From: Scylla paramamosain
Lineage: Eukaryota; Arthropoda; Malacostraca; Decapoda; Portunidae
Direction: 5' to 3'
Length of the DNA: 64,000 nt
NCBI RefSeq assembly: GCF_035594125.1
Contig: NC_087181.1
Coordinates: 8,108,840-8,172,839, forward strand
Shown: piece by piece, positions 26,169 to 40,300 of the stretch
How positions within the stretch are numbered: the stretch's first letter is position 1
How the letters are laid out: each line of letters starts with the position of its first letter
Position numbers and translations under genes: made by a program
The notes under the pieces: generated by a model
What the model was told of the DNA's origin: nothing
Databases searched by the model: none
The model's input: only the letters and a program-made list of their open reading frames with translations

Positions 26169-27639
26169 TACATATACACTTAAGCATATTATAATCCTAA
26201 TAACTACATACAAATAATGCACCGTCTCACCACAGGTATAGAACTGACGCAAAATTCTCCACCGGGACCCCACCATATGTTTAATTTATCTCACCCTCTC
26301 AACGCTGGAATAATTATTAATACCTATACAAATTAACCCTGCTACTGATCTAAACCTGAATATCCTTGCATAAAGAGTCAAAAGAAATATTTAACACAAA
26401 ATACAGATCCTGGACATACCTCTGACACGTCTACACGCTGCCTAAGCTGGGCTCCTCTGAGACCCGGAATTAACAACGCCACGTTGTCAGTCACTGCCTC
26501 TGTCCGGCTAAAGCAACACAACCCTACAACCCTATTAAAGATTAAACATAAACATGTACGAACATTTATGCACTGAATCCCTAAATTTCCCTGCCTAATG
26601 CATTTTATTTAATTCAATAGTCCAACATAATTACCAAGATAGACAAAGATATAACTTAAATGCCACAATACAACCCGTAAATAAACCATGTGCAGGTGGT
26701 TCCTCTTATTCCGTAATGCTTACATATTATATATTACTTTTTATTACATATTTATTACATATTACATATTACATATTGCATACAATACAGACCTTACATA
26801 GAAATAAATTTCTAATATATTGTGATTTTTACTATAATCACAATACATATATGCACTACATTTTTTTTATACTTGGAGGAGACCAGCCGAGGCCACAAAA
26901 ACCGGAAAATGGCCGTTAATGTTCTGCTGTCACAGAAATAACGCTAACACTGAAATTCAAGTTTAATAACGATTTCTTAATGCAAAGTAATAGGTGGAAA
27001 AAAAAAAGAAACAGGTTCCATAGTTACCTATTAAAAGATATGAATAAGTGAGGGTACTGGTTAACTCCTGCATTCGTAAGACACATATCTATAAATAAGC
27101 ATTACTAACTGTGAAATTCAATAACGTTTTAATGCAGCAATCATTTGTATTATTATAGGAAATTTATCACGAGAATGAATTCAGAGCCATCTTTCGATTC
27201 ATCGACCTCATTGTACAAAGTGCAAAACACCTAAAGCGAAATACACCAAATCTCTTATTCTTTTCGATCTCTCGTCTTGTGGAAATAGTTTATATTGGAG
27301 ATCTCTCTCTTGTCCCAGGCTTTCTGTTTCCATTATCGTGACCTTTGGCATTATCATTATTCTCATCGTCGCTGTTATCAGTTATGTTTCTGGTCTTTAT
27401 CCCTCTGACTTGTGTGGTTTCGTCTCAGGCTTAATTAAGTGACCAGCTGCCTAAAGCCCTAGGTAAGTTTATGGTAGGTATAACTTTCAAAGTAACCACT
27501 CTGACTTCAAAACGTGCAATCAAATATTTCAAGGATTTAAGTACCAATAGCTACAATTTAGCTTACAAGTCTTACTCAAATTACCATATTACCATTACCT
27601 ATTATCCAATGGTTAATATCGTGACGTCAATAATCTATA
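25924..27639. other. AT-rich spacer before the satellite, with CA microsatellite
   Basis: A duplicated block (ATAATCACACACACAAAA...ATAAATTAATGTTAATTA at about 26005 and 26070) leads into (CA)n at 26107-26163. A TATTACATATTACATATTACA run lies at about 26740-26790. No gene, tRNA or transposon is recognised in the rest. Confidence 0.5.
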
Positions 27640-29317
27640 GAAACGTGACTTTTGTGTGATTTTCAGTGTGATAGGCATCAAAAGGCCAAATAGCATGGAA
27701 AGGACACTGTAAGGGAATACAAAAATATGACCAAAAACGTGTGTTTTGAATGTTTTTAAGCATCTTATGTACGAGCACCAATAGTTTAAAACGCATGTAA
27801 AACACCATTTCGGGGAAACAAAAATTATTACGAAAAACGTGTATTTTGAATATTTCTAAGCTTATTACATACAAAAATTGCATGCAAAGCATGCTATATG
27901 GGGAAATGAACGGACATTACGAGAATCATGTAGTATGTGAGTTATTTTTTTTTTTATTTATTAATTACCAAAACGCTGAAACAAGTGAATTACACTCTGC
28001 GTAGAAACACAACAAACTTACTAACAACGTGTTGTCTGAAAGTTTTGTACCTCATCAAGTACATTATAAGAAACGTATATTATGAGTATTTTTTTGAGAT
28101 TTTTAGATACCAAAACGCTAAAGCGCGTGAAAAGTTCTCTTTATGTACAAACAGAACAACATTACCAGAAACGGGTTTTTTTTTATGTTTTTCACTTGTT
28201 TATGTAAAGAATCGCTAAAATGTGTGAAATGTATCCTACATGTGGAAATGAAAGGTCATTATGAGAAATGTGTGTTTTGAGTGTTTTTGAGCGTTGTAGG
28301 CACAAAAACTCTAAAAAGTAAAGAAATAACCCTACATAGGGATAAAAGCAATATTATAAAAAAAACATGTCTTTTGAGTGTTTTTTAGCTTCATGCATAC
28401 CAAAACGATAAAACGCATGCAAAACATCCTTCATGAAGTAACACAATAACGTTACCAAAAAACGTGAATTTTGAGTGTTTTCAGCTTGTTATCTAAAAAA
28501 CCTTCAAAATGTTTGCAAGGCATTCTATTTGGAGAAAAGAAACTACATTATGAGAAACGTTCATTATCAGTGTTTTTGAGTTTCTGGTACCAAAACGCTA
28601 ATACGCGTGAACAGCACTTTTCATGGAGAAACAGCATTAACAAAAACGTGTTTTTTGAGAGTTTTTCAAATTGTTAAATACCGAAACGCCAAAATGCATG
28701 GGAAAGGAAAAGAAAATTACGAGAAACGTGTTTTGAGCGCACGAAGTGCACTTTATATGGCGAAACAGAACAACATTACCTAAAACAAGTATTTTGACTG
28801 TTTTTCACATTTTCAGGCCCCCTCAAAAAAAAAAAAAAAGTCAAAATGCACGAAAAGCAAATTGTATATTTAAACGAAACGACATTACCAGAAACGTGCC
28901 TTTTGAGTGTTTTTGATCGTGTGAGGCACCAAAACGCTAAAAAGGATAGAAAGAACACTATATGGAAATACAAAATAACATTACCAAAAATTTGTCTTTA
29001 GATTGTTTTTGACTTTACGTATAAAAACCCTAAAACGCAATTAAAACACCCTCAATGGAGAAACAAAATAACATTCTCATAAACGTGTATTTGAGTGTTT
29101 TATTTTAGCTTATTACGTAGAAAAGACACCAAAATACATGTAAAGCACCGTATATGAGAAAAGGAAAGAATATTACGAGAAATGTGTATTATGAGCCTTT
29201 TGGAGTTTCTTATGTATCAAAACGCTGAAAAGCGTTAATAGTACTCTATATGAAGGGAAAAAATTGCCTGAAATGTGTAATTTGTTTTTCACATTGCTAG
29301 GTACCAAAACACCAAAA

Positions 29318-29430
<113 letters not shown>

Positions 29431-32400
29431 ATATATGGTGAAATGAAACGACATTAACAGAAACGTGTCTTTTAGGTGTTTTTCAGCAAGTTACGCACCA
29501 AAACGCTTAAAACAAGGAAAGCACTCTATATGGAAATAAAAAAAAAACATTACCCGAAACGTGCCTTTTCAGTGTTTTTATCTTTCTTACGTACACACAC
29601 GCCAGAATCCATGCAAAACACTCTTAATGGAGGAAGAATAACATTACCAAAAACTTTTATTATGAGTGTTTTTCTCCTTATAAGGTACCGAAATGCCAAA
29701 ATGTCTGCAAAGTATCCTATATGGGGAAGCTAAAGGAAATTACGAGAAATGTCTATTATGGGTGTTTTTTTTTTTTTAGCTTGCGTATCAAAACGTCAAA
29801 ACGCATGAATAGCACTCTATATGGAGAAACAGAATAACATTACCTAAAATGTGTAGTTTTAGTGTTTTTCACAATTTTAGGTACCAAAACGCTACAATGC
29901 ATGCAGAGCCCCTTATGTAGGGAAAGGAAACGACATTATCAGAAACGTAAGTTTTGACGGTTTTATGGGCGTAGTAGGCATCAAAACGATAAAAAGCATT
30001 GAAGGCACCCTATTTGGCAAGAAAAAAATAAATAGATATATCTTGTTTTTTTACTTTCTTAGGTACCTATACGCTAAACCGCATACAAAACACCTTTTAT
30101 ACAGAAATGGAATAGCTTTACAAAAAAAAAACGTGTTTTGAAGTGTTTATGAACTTGTTAAGTACAAAAATGTCAAAATCCATGCAAATCACTTTATATG
30201 ATAAAAGAAAGGAATCGTGTAAACCTAAAAACATAAAACGTGTATTTTTTATTTATTATTTATTTATTTTTTTACATTGTTAGGTACCAAAACACTAATA
30301 TGCATGCAAAGACTGCCATATGGTTAAACGAAACGACAATAGAAAATTGTGTCTTTTGAGTGTTTTTATTTTATATGTAAAAAAAAAAAAAAAAAAAACA
30401 CTAAAAAGCATGGAAAGCTCATATATGGGAATATATATATTAACATTACCAAAGATTTGTCTTCAGAGTGTTTTGACCTCCTTACGTAACAAAACGTTAA
30501 AACGCATGGAAAACACTTTTAATGGGGAAACAAAATAACATTTCTATAAACGTACATTTTAAGTGTCTTTAAGATTATTACGTAGGAAAACGCCAAAATG
30601 CATGCAAAGCATTCTATATAAGAAAATAAAGGTGCATTACAAGAAACGAGTTTTTTTTTTAAGTTTTACATGTACCAAAACGTTAAAACGTGTGAAAAGA
30701 TCCCTTTATGTACAAATAGAACAACATTACCAGAATTTGTTTTTTGAGTGTTTTTCACCTTGTTAGGTAACGAATCGCCGAAATGCATGTATTGCATCCT
30801 ATATTGGGAAACGAAAGGATATTACGACAAACGTGTATTATGAGTGTTTTTGATCTTCTCAGGTAACACAACGATAAAATGCACGAATATTACTTTTTAT
30901 ATAGAAAGAAAAACGAGGATTCTGAGTGTATTTCACGACAAAGCATCCACTATGACGAAAATAAACGATATTTCCAGAAACATATATTTTTAGTGTTTAT
31001 AAGTGTGTTAGGTTCCAAAACGCTAAAAAAAAAAGTATGGAAATCGCCATAAATGGGAAAACAAAACAACACAACGAAAAACTTGGATTTTGAATGCTTT
31101 TGAGCTACTTACGTACCAAACTGCTAAAAGGCATGCTAAACACACTTTATGGATAAACTCAATAACTTTACCAAAAACGTGTATTTTGAGAGTTTTTGAG
31201 CTTGTTTCGTACAAAAAACGACAAAATGCATGCAAAGTACACTATACAGGGAAAGGAAAACACATTACGAGAAACGTGTACCAAAACGATGAAACGTATG
31301 AATAGCACTCTATATGAAGAAACAGAAAAAGATTTAAAAAAACGTGTATTTTGAGTGATTTCACGTTCTTAGGGAACGCAACGCGAAAAAGCACGCAAAG
31401 CATGCTATATGGGAAAGGAAGCGACATTTCTAGAAACGTGTCTTTTGAGTGTTTATGAGCGTATTAGTCATCAACACGATGCTGAGAAGCATGGAAAGCA
31501 TCCTATAAGAGAAAACAAAAAGAACATTACAAAAAACTTTTATTTTGAGTGTTTTTGAGCTAAATACGTAGCAAAACGCGTGCAAAAACGTATAAAACGC
31601 GTGCAAAACACCCTTTATAGAGAAAAAGAATAAGATTACCAAAAAACGAGTATTTTCAGTGTTTTTCAGGTTGTTACGGAGAAAAACATCAAAATTAATG
31701 GAAAAGTACCTATATGGGGAAAGAAAAAAAAACATCACGAGAAAAGTCTTTTGTGAGTTTTTTGAGCTTATTACGAACCAAAACACGAAAACGAATGAAT
31801 AGCACTCTATTTGAAAAAAAAAAAAAAAACATTACCAAAAACTTTATTTTGAGTGTTTTTCGGATTGTTATGTAGAAAAATACCAAAATGCACACAAAGC
31901 TCCATCAATAGGGAAACTAAACGTCATTTCCACAAACATGTGTTTTGAGTCTTAATGAGCGTTTTAGGTATCAAAACACCAAAAAAAAAAAGCAACGAAA
32001 GCTCACTATTTGTAAAAAAAAAAAAAAATAAAAAATCACCAAAAAACGTGTCTTTTGAGTGCTTTGAGCTACTTACGTATAAAGACGCAAAGATGCATAT
32101 AAAGTTCTTTATATGGTGACACGAAAGTAAATTACAAAAATCGTCTTTGATGTGTTTTTGAGATTCTTAAGTAGAAAAAAGCAAAAACATGAAGAGCACC
32201 ATATATGAAGAAACAGAACAATATTACAAAAAAATGGCCATTTTGTGTTTTCACATTGTTACGTACGAAAATGTAAAAATGCATAGAAATAAACCCATTT
32301 GGGGAAACGAAAGAACATTACGAGAAACGTGTATTATTAGTGTTTTTGACCTTCTTATGTACCAAAACGCGAAAATGTGTTAATAGCTCTCCACATGGAG

Positions 32401-35400
32401 AAACAGAATAACATTACCAAAAAAGCGTGTATTTTTATTGATTTTACAGTGTTATGTATCAAAGCGTCAAGATGGATGCAAAACACCATAAATGGGAAAA
32501 CGAAACGACATTTCCAGAAACATGACTTTTGAGTGTTTATGAGAGTGCTAATAAGCATGTATGATACCTATATTAAAAAACAAAACAATATTACCAAAAA
32601 AAAAAAAAACGTTTCTTTTGAGTGTTTATGAGAGTGCTAAAAAGCATGGTGGGGTACCTATATTGAAAAACAGAACAATATTACCGAAAGCGTGTCTTTT
32701 GAGTGTTTTTCATCTATTTACGTATCGAAACTCTAAAATCCATGCAAAACACTCTTTATAGAGAAACATAATTACAATACCAGAAACGTGTATTTAGTTT
32801 TTTTTTTTTTAGCTTTTTACGTGTAAAAACACCAAAATGCATGAAAAATACTTTATGCCGGGAAAAGAAGACATTACGAGAAACATTTATCATGTGTGTA
32901 TTTGAGCTTCTTAGGTACCAAAACGCTTAAAAGCATGAACAGCACTCTATATGGAGAAAGAGAACAATATTACCAAAAACGTGTATTTTGAGTGTTTTTT
33001 CATATTGTTAGGTACGAAAACGCGAAAATGTATACAAAGCACACTATATTGGGAAAGGAAACGATATTTCCAGAAATGTGTCTTTTGAATGTTTATTAGC
33101 GTGTACACTAAAGTACACTAAAATGCAATGAAAGCATCCTATATTGGAAAAAAAAAGAAAAAAAAACATTACCAAAAAACTTGTCTTTTGGGTGTTTTTT
33201 AGTTACGTACCGAAACGGTTAAACGCTTGCAAAACACCCTTCAAGAAGAAATAGAGTAACAATACAAAAAAGTTTTTTTAAGTGTTTCTGATCTTGTTAC
33301 GTAGAAAAACTGCAAAATGCACTCAAAGTGCTTATGGAATCGATATAGAATAGAAAAGACATTACGAGAAACGTGGGTTATGAGTGTTTTAGAGCTTCTT
33401 TGGTACCAAAACGCGAAAACGCATGAATAGCATTTCATATGGAAAAATAGAACAACGTGTATTGTATAGAACAACGTGTATTGTAGGTGTTTTTCAAATA
33501 GTTATGTATCAAAACGCAAAAATGCATGCAAAGCACCATCTAGGGGGAAACGAAACTACATTTCCGGAAGTGTTTTGAGTGTCGATAAGGGTATGAGGCA
33601 CCAAATCGCTAAAAACAATGGAAAGCTCTTTATATAGTAAAAAACAAAACATTACCAAAAACGTGTTTTTTGAGTGTTTTTTTAAAGCTACTAACGTACC
33701 AAAACGCAAAAATACATGCAAATATGCAAAACACCCATTTTGGGAAACACAATAACATTACAAGAAAAAGTATTTTGAGATTTTTTTTTTCGTGCTTGTT
33801 ACTTACAAGAAGGCCAAAATCCCTTTATAGTAAACTATATAGGGATACGAAGGGACATTACGAGAAACGTATATTTTGATTGTTTTTGAGGTTATTAGCT
33901 AGAAAAACGCTAAATTTATAAATAGCACTCTGTAAGGATAAACAAAATATTACCAAGACGCCAAAAAGCATAAAAATCACACCACATGGAGACACAAAAG
34001 GACTTTATGAGAAATGTCTATTATGAGTTTTTTTTTTTTTTAGCTTCTTTAGGTACCAAAACACAACAACGTACGAATAGCACTCTATATCGAGAAAAGA
34101 AAATATCACCAAAATATTTATTTTGAGTGTTTTTCTTACTGTTAGATACCAAAATGCTAAAATTCATGCAAAGCAACCTATATTGGGGGGAAAAACATAT
34201 TTCAAGAAAGGTGTATTTTTATTTTTATTGGCGTATTACGCACTAAGACGCTAAAAAAAAAAAATAAATAAATAATGGAAAGCTCCCTGCATCGGAAACA
34301 AAACCATATAACCAAAAACGTGTATTTTCAGTGGTTTTGAGCTACTTACGTACCAAAATGGTAAAACGCTTGCAAAACGCCCTTCATAGAGAAACACAAA
34401 ACCTTTACAAGTATTTTAGGTGCTTTTGAGCTTTTTATGAAGAAAAAAGGCCAAAATGCATGCAATATACATAATATATGGAAACGAACAGACAATTCGA
34501 GAAACGTTTATTATGAGTGCTTTTGATCTCCTCAGGTACCAAAACGTAAAAACGTGTTTATAGCACTCTATATAGAGAAACAACATTGTCAAAAAACATG
34601 AATTTTGAATTTTTTTAACATTCTTAGGTGCCAAAACACCAAAATGCATGCAACGCCCCTTATATGGAAAAACGAAACGAAATTACATTTTTTTTCTTTT
34701 GTGCATGTTAAGCACCAAAAGAGAAGCATGGAAAGCACCTTATATGTGAATAGAAAACAATATAACGAAAAACGTGACGTTTGAGTGTTTTTCACTTTTT
34801 GTGTACCAAAACACTAAAAACGCATGCAAAATACGCTTTATGGAGAAACAGGAAAACATTACCAAAAATAAGTATTTTGAGTTTTTTTTAGCTTGTTACC
34901 AAGAAAAAATGTCAAAATCCATGTAAAGTACCCTATATGGAAAAAGAAAAAAAAAAAAAGACATTACGAGAAACGTGTATTATGAGTGTTTTTGAGCTAT
35001 CTAGATACAAAAAAACATAAAACGCAAGATTAGCACTCTTTAAGGAAAAAATAGAAAAGAAAAAAACATTTCGAAAAACGCATATTTTGAGTGTTTAATA
35101 TTGCTAGGTACCAAAACGCCAAAATGCATAGAAAGCACCGTATATGAAGAAAAGAAACGATTTCCAGAAACGTGTCTTTTGAGTGTTTATAACCGTGTTA
35201 GGCACCAAAACGCTAAAAAGCATGGAAAGTAGCATATATGGGAGGACAACAGAACATTACCAAAAACGTGTCTTTTGAGTGTTTCTGAGCTACTTACGTA
35301 CCGAAACGCTAAAACGCGTGCACAACACCGTTTATGGAGAAACAAAACAACTTCAAAAACGTGTTTTTTGAGTGGTTTTGACGCTCTTACGTAGAAAATG

Positions 35401-35518
35401 CCAAAAATCATGGAAAGTACCATATATGGGGAAACTAAAAGAGATTATGAGAAACGTGTATTGTAAGTGTTTTTGAACTTCCTAGATACCAAAACACTAA
35501 AACGCATGAATAGCAATA

Positions 35519-35759
35519 CAGGGTGTCCCATAAGGTTCCATATATATGGTATCACGAACGCCATTACAAGCATAAATCCAGATGTGTTTGAACGTGTTCT
35601 TCAGCAGTGGAAGAGACGCACTGAAATGTGTTTTCAACACAAAGGCAGTCATGTAGAGCATATTATGTAAATAAAAAAAAAGATTTTTCTCTATAATAAT
35701 TATAATAAAATAATTTCTTATATTTTTTCTTATGTAAGGAAACTTTTTTGGACACCCTG
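35519..35759 (+). mobile_element. 241-bp mariner-like MITE with TA target duplication
   Basis: A perfect 10-bp terminal inverted repeat (CAGGGTGTCC ... GGACACCCTG) is flanked by TA on both sides and interrupts a satellite monomer at GAATAGCA|...|TATGTGGAG. The interior keeps a frame reading INPDVFERVLQQWKRRTEMCFQHKGSHVEHIM-stop (about 35577-35670), which resembles the C-terminus of a mariner/Tc-type DDE transposase. The element therefore looks like an internal-deletion derivative of an autonomous transposon. Confidence 0.85.
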
Positions 35760-36669
35760 TATATGTGGAGAAAAACCAAGATTACCAAAAACCTGTATCT
35801 TTAGCGACTTTCACAGTGTTAGGTACGAAAATGCCAATATGCATATAAATTTCCGCATATGAATATGAAACGATGTATCATTTTAGTGTTTATGAGCGTG
35901 TTAGACACCAATGCGCTGAAAAGCATTAGAAAACAAAACAGCATTATCAAAAAACGTGTCTTTTGAGTGTTTTTCGAGCTACTTATATATCAAAACACTT
36001 AAACGCATGCAAAATACCTTTGGTGAAGAAACATGATAACATTACCAAAAACGTGTATTTTCATTTTGAGCTTGTTACGTAGAAAAACACTAAATGTTGA
36101 AAAGTACCCTATATGGGGAAACGAAAAGACATTACGCGAAACGTGCATTATAATTGTTTTAGAGCTTCTTTAGTATCAAAACACGAAATTGCGTGAATAG
36201 CACTCTGTATAAAGAGACAGAACAACTGAACAAGAGTATATTGTTTTTCACATTGTTATGTACAAAAACACTAAAATGCCTCAAAAACACAATGTATGGG
36301 ATAACGAAACGACATTTCCAGAAATATTTTTTGGGTGTTTATTAGCGTGTTAGGCACCAAAACGCTTAAAAAAAAATAAAATAAAACTCCTTATATGGGA
36401 AAATAAAACATTTTCTTTCTTCAGCTACTTATGTACCAAAACGCTAAAATGCGTGGAAAACACCCTTCATGGAAAAAAAGGAGATTAACATTACTAGAAA
36501 CATGTATTTTTTTTTTTTTTTTTTTTTTTACGTATAAGAACGCCAAAGTATTGTATTGTGTATGTGGATACGAAATGACATTACGAGAAACATGAGTTGT
36601 GTTTTTGATCTTAGGTGCCAAAGGCCTAATATTACCAAATAAAAAAAAAATTTTAAACATAGACACAGC

Positions 36670-37325
36670 GAAATACATTCGAAATACATGTTTTTGGTAA
36701 TTTTGTTCTGTTTCTTCATACAGATACTTTTTATTTTTTTAGGCGTCTTTGTAATAAGTTCAAAACACTTAAAATATTTGTTTTTGGTAATGTTATTATT
36801 TTTTTTTCCGTAAACTGTTTTTCATGCGTTTTACTGTTTTGATAGTGAAAACACATGTTTCTGGTATTGTCGTTTCTTCATTTGCATGCATTTTGGCTCT
36901 TTCGTACCTAACAGTATGGTAATGTTGTTTTGTTCCTCCATATAGAGTGCTTTTGACGTATTTTAGAGTTTTTTTTATTTAAGAAGCTGAAAAACACTAA
37001 CATTACACGTTTTTCCTAATGTCCTTTCGTCTCCCCATGTAGGGTGCTTTACACTTTGACGTTTTAATACTTAACAATGTAAAAAACACAAAAAAAAATT
37101 TTCATGGCAATGATGTTCTCTTTTTATATATATAGAAAAATACTATTTATTCGTTTTACTGTTTTGGTACCTAAGAAGTTTAGAAAAACTTGTCATAAAT
37201 AATACTTGTAACACCTCTTAGTAAGAAGCTCAAAAACAGTCAAAAGACACGCTTTTTATAATATGTTTTTTTTTTTTTTTTTATTTCATACATTATTTTC
37301 ATTGCATTTGAGCGTTTTGAATGTT
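36670..37325 (-). repeat. Satellite array block 2, inverted
   Basis: The same monomers appear in reverse complement (for example CATGTTTTTGGTAATTTTGTTCTG, TGCATTTTGGC and AAAACACTAA words). The switch into it lies at about 36610-36680 and the switch out at about 37320. Confidence 0.85.
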
Positions 37326-40300
37326 TTTTTTTTTTTTACTTTGTTAGGTTGCAAAATACCCAAATGAATACAAATTACTCTATATTGAGAAAAAAATAAT
37401 AATAATATGACTAGAAACGTGTCCTTTGAGTGTTTTTGAGCGTGTTAGGCACCAAAACGGTAAAAAAGCATGGAAACCATACAAAAATACAAAACAACAT
37501 TATCAAAAACGTGTCTTCGAAGTGCAAAACATTCTTATGGAGGAAAAATAAAATTACCAAAAAAAAGTGGATTTTGAGTTTTTTATTTTTCTCTTTAGCT
37601 TCTTAGCAACAGAAACGTCAAAATCCATGCAAAGCACTATATATGATAAAATGATATTATCAGAAAAGTTTATTATATGTGTTTTATTTAGATTCTTAGG
37701 TATCATAAACGCGTGAACAACATTCAACATGGAGAAACAGAACAACATTACGAAAAACGTGTTTCTCGTAATGTTGTTGAGTGATCTTCACATTTTTAGT
37801 ACAAAACTCCAAAATGCATGCAAAACACTCTATATGAGTAAACGAAATGTAAGTACCAGAATCCCATCTTTTGAGTGTTTTTGAGCGTGTTAGGCACAAA
37901 AACGCTAAAAACCATGGAAAGCACCTTATATGAGGATATAAATCAACATTAACAAAAACGTGTCTTCTGTGTGATTTTAAGCTTCTTCCATACCAACACG
38001 CTCAAACGAATGCAAAACACTCTTTATGAAAAAAAAAAAGTAATAACATTGCAAAAATTGTAAATTTTTTATGTTTTTGAACTCCTTAAGTAGAAAAACG
38101 GCAAAATGCAAGCAAAGTACCATATACTGGGAAATGAAATATTACCAGAAACGTATATAATGAGTGCTTGTAAGCTTCTTAGGTACTAAAACCCTGAAAC
38201 GCGTGAAAACACTTTATATGGAGAAAAAGCAAAACATTACCAAAAACATGTTTTGAGTGTTTTCACCTTGTTAGGTATCAATACGCCAAAATGCATACAA
38301 ATCAAGTGATTTGAAGAAGCAAAACAATATTACGAAAACCGTGTATTGTATGTGTGTTTGACCTAGTTAGGTACCAAAAGCCCTATATGGGAAAACAAAA
38401 TGAGTCTTTTAAATTTTTTAAGCTACATACGTACCAAAATGCTAAAATGCACTCAAAACACCCTTTATAGAGACAGAGTAACATTACCAAAAACAAGTGT
38501 TTTCAGTGTTTTTGAGCTTGTTACGTATATGAACGCCAAAATACATTCAAAGCAATCTATATGGAAAGACAAAAAAGACATTACGAGAAACATGTATTTT
38601 GAATGTTTTTGAACTTCTCAATTACCAAAACGCTAAAACGCATGGAGAAACAGAACAACACTACCTAAAAAACATGTATTTTCAGTGTAATTAACATTGT
38701 TAGGTACCAAAAAGCCAAAATGCATGTAAAGCACCTTATATGGAGAAAGGAAACCATGTTTTAAGAAACGTTTTTGTTGAGTAATTATGGATGTGTTAGG
38801 GACCAAAACGCTAGAAAGCATCGAGAGTATCCTATAAAGGAAAACAAAACATTACCAAAAATACTTCTTTTTTCAGTGTTTTTTACACTGTTTGGTACGC
38901 TAGTTGCGTACCAAAATGCTGAAAAGCAGAGAAAACACCCTTTATGGAGAAAATGTACAACTTTACCAAAAAAAGTGTATTTTCATAGATTTTGAGCTTG
39001 TTACGTACAAAAATTCTAAAATGCATGGAAAGTACTCTATAAGGGGAAAGAAAATAATATTAAGAGAAACGTATATTATAAGAGTTATTAAATTTTTTGA
39101 GTACCAAAACGTTATAAGGCATGAATAGCACTCTGTATGGTGAAACAAAGAATCATTACCAAAGACGTGTATTTTGAGTGTTTTTCCGAGTGTTAGGTAC
39201 CAAACGCCACTTTAAATGGGTAAACGAAAGGTCATTAACAGAATTGTGTCTTTTGGTAGTTTTTAGGGTGTTAGCCACGATAAACGTTAAAAAGCATAAA
39301 AATAACCCTATATGGAAAAAGATAAATCATTGGCAAAAGCGTGTCTTTTGAGTGTTTTGAACTATTTACGTACCAAAACGCTAAAACGCATACAAAACAC
39401 CTTTTATAGAAAAACAGAAAATATATATGCATATATGGAGAAAGGAAACGACCTTTCCAGAAACGTGTCTTTTGAGTGTTTTGAGCGTGCTAGGCAACAA
39501 AACGCTACAAAACATGGAAAGCACCCTATATGAAAATATAAATTATTATAAAAAACGTGACATTTGAGTGTTTTTTACTTAATTTCGCAACAAAAAGCTA
39601 AGAGTCATGCAAAACACGCTTTATAGCGAAACAGAATAGCATTACCAAAAACAAGAGTTTTTAAGTGTTTTTTAAGCTTCTTACGTAAAAAAAATAATAA
39701 ATAAATAAATAAAAATTCCAAACGCCAAATTCCGAATTCCAAATTCCAAAACGCCAAATTCCATGGGAAGTACCCTATATGGGAAATGGAAACACCGTGC
39801 GATGAACGTGTATTATGAGTGTTTTTAACCTTGGGCCCCAAAACGCGATAACACATAAATAACTCTCTATATGGAAAAACAGGATATTACCAAAAAACGT
39901 ATATTTTGAGTATATTTCACACCAAACCGATAAAATGCATGCAAAGCACCCTTCATAGCGAAAAGAAGCGAGACTTAAAGAAACGTGTCTTTTGAGTGTT
40001 TATGAATGTGCTATGCATCTAAACGCTAAAAAAAAAAAAAAAAAAAACGTATGGAAAACTCGTATAAGTAAAAAAAAAAAAAATCTGTTTTCACTACTTA
40101 CGTACAAAAAAAAAAATAAATAAAACTCATGCAAAACACTCTTTAGGGAAAAAGAGAATAACTTTTCCAAAAACAAGTATATTTAGTGGTTTTGAGCTTG
40201 TATAAAAAAAACGCCAAAATACATGCAAATCATCCTATAAGGAGAAACGAAAAGACATTACCAGAATCGTGTGTTAGGTGTGTTTTTGAGTTTCTTAGGT

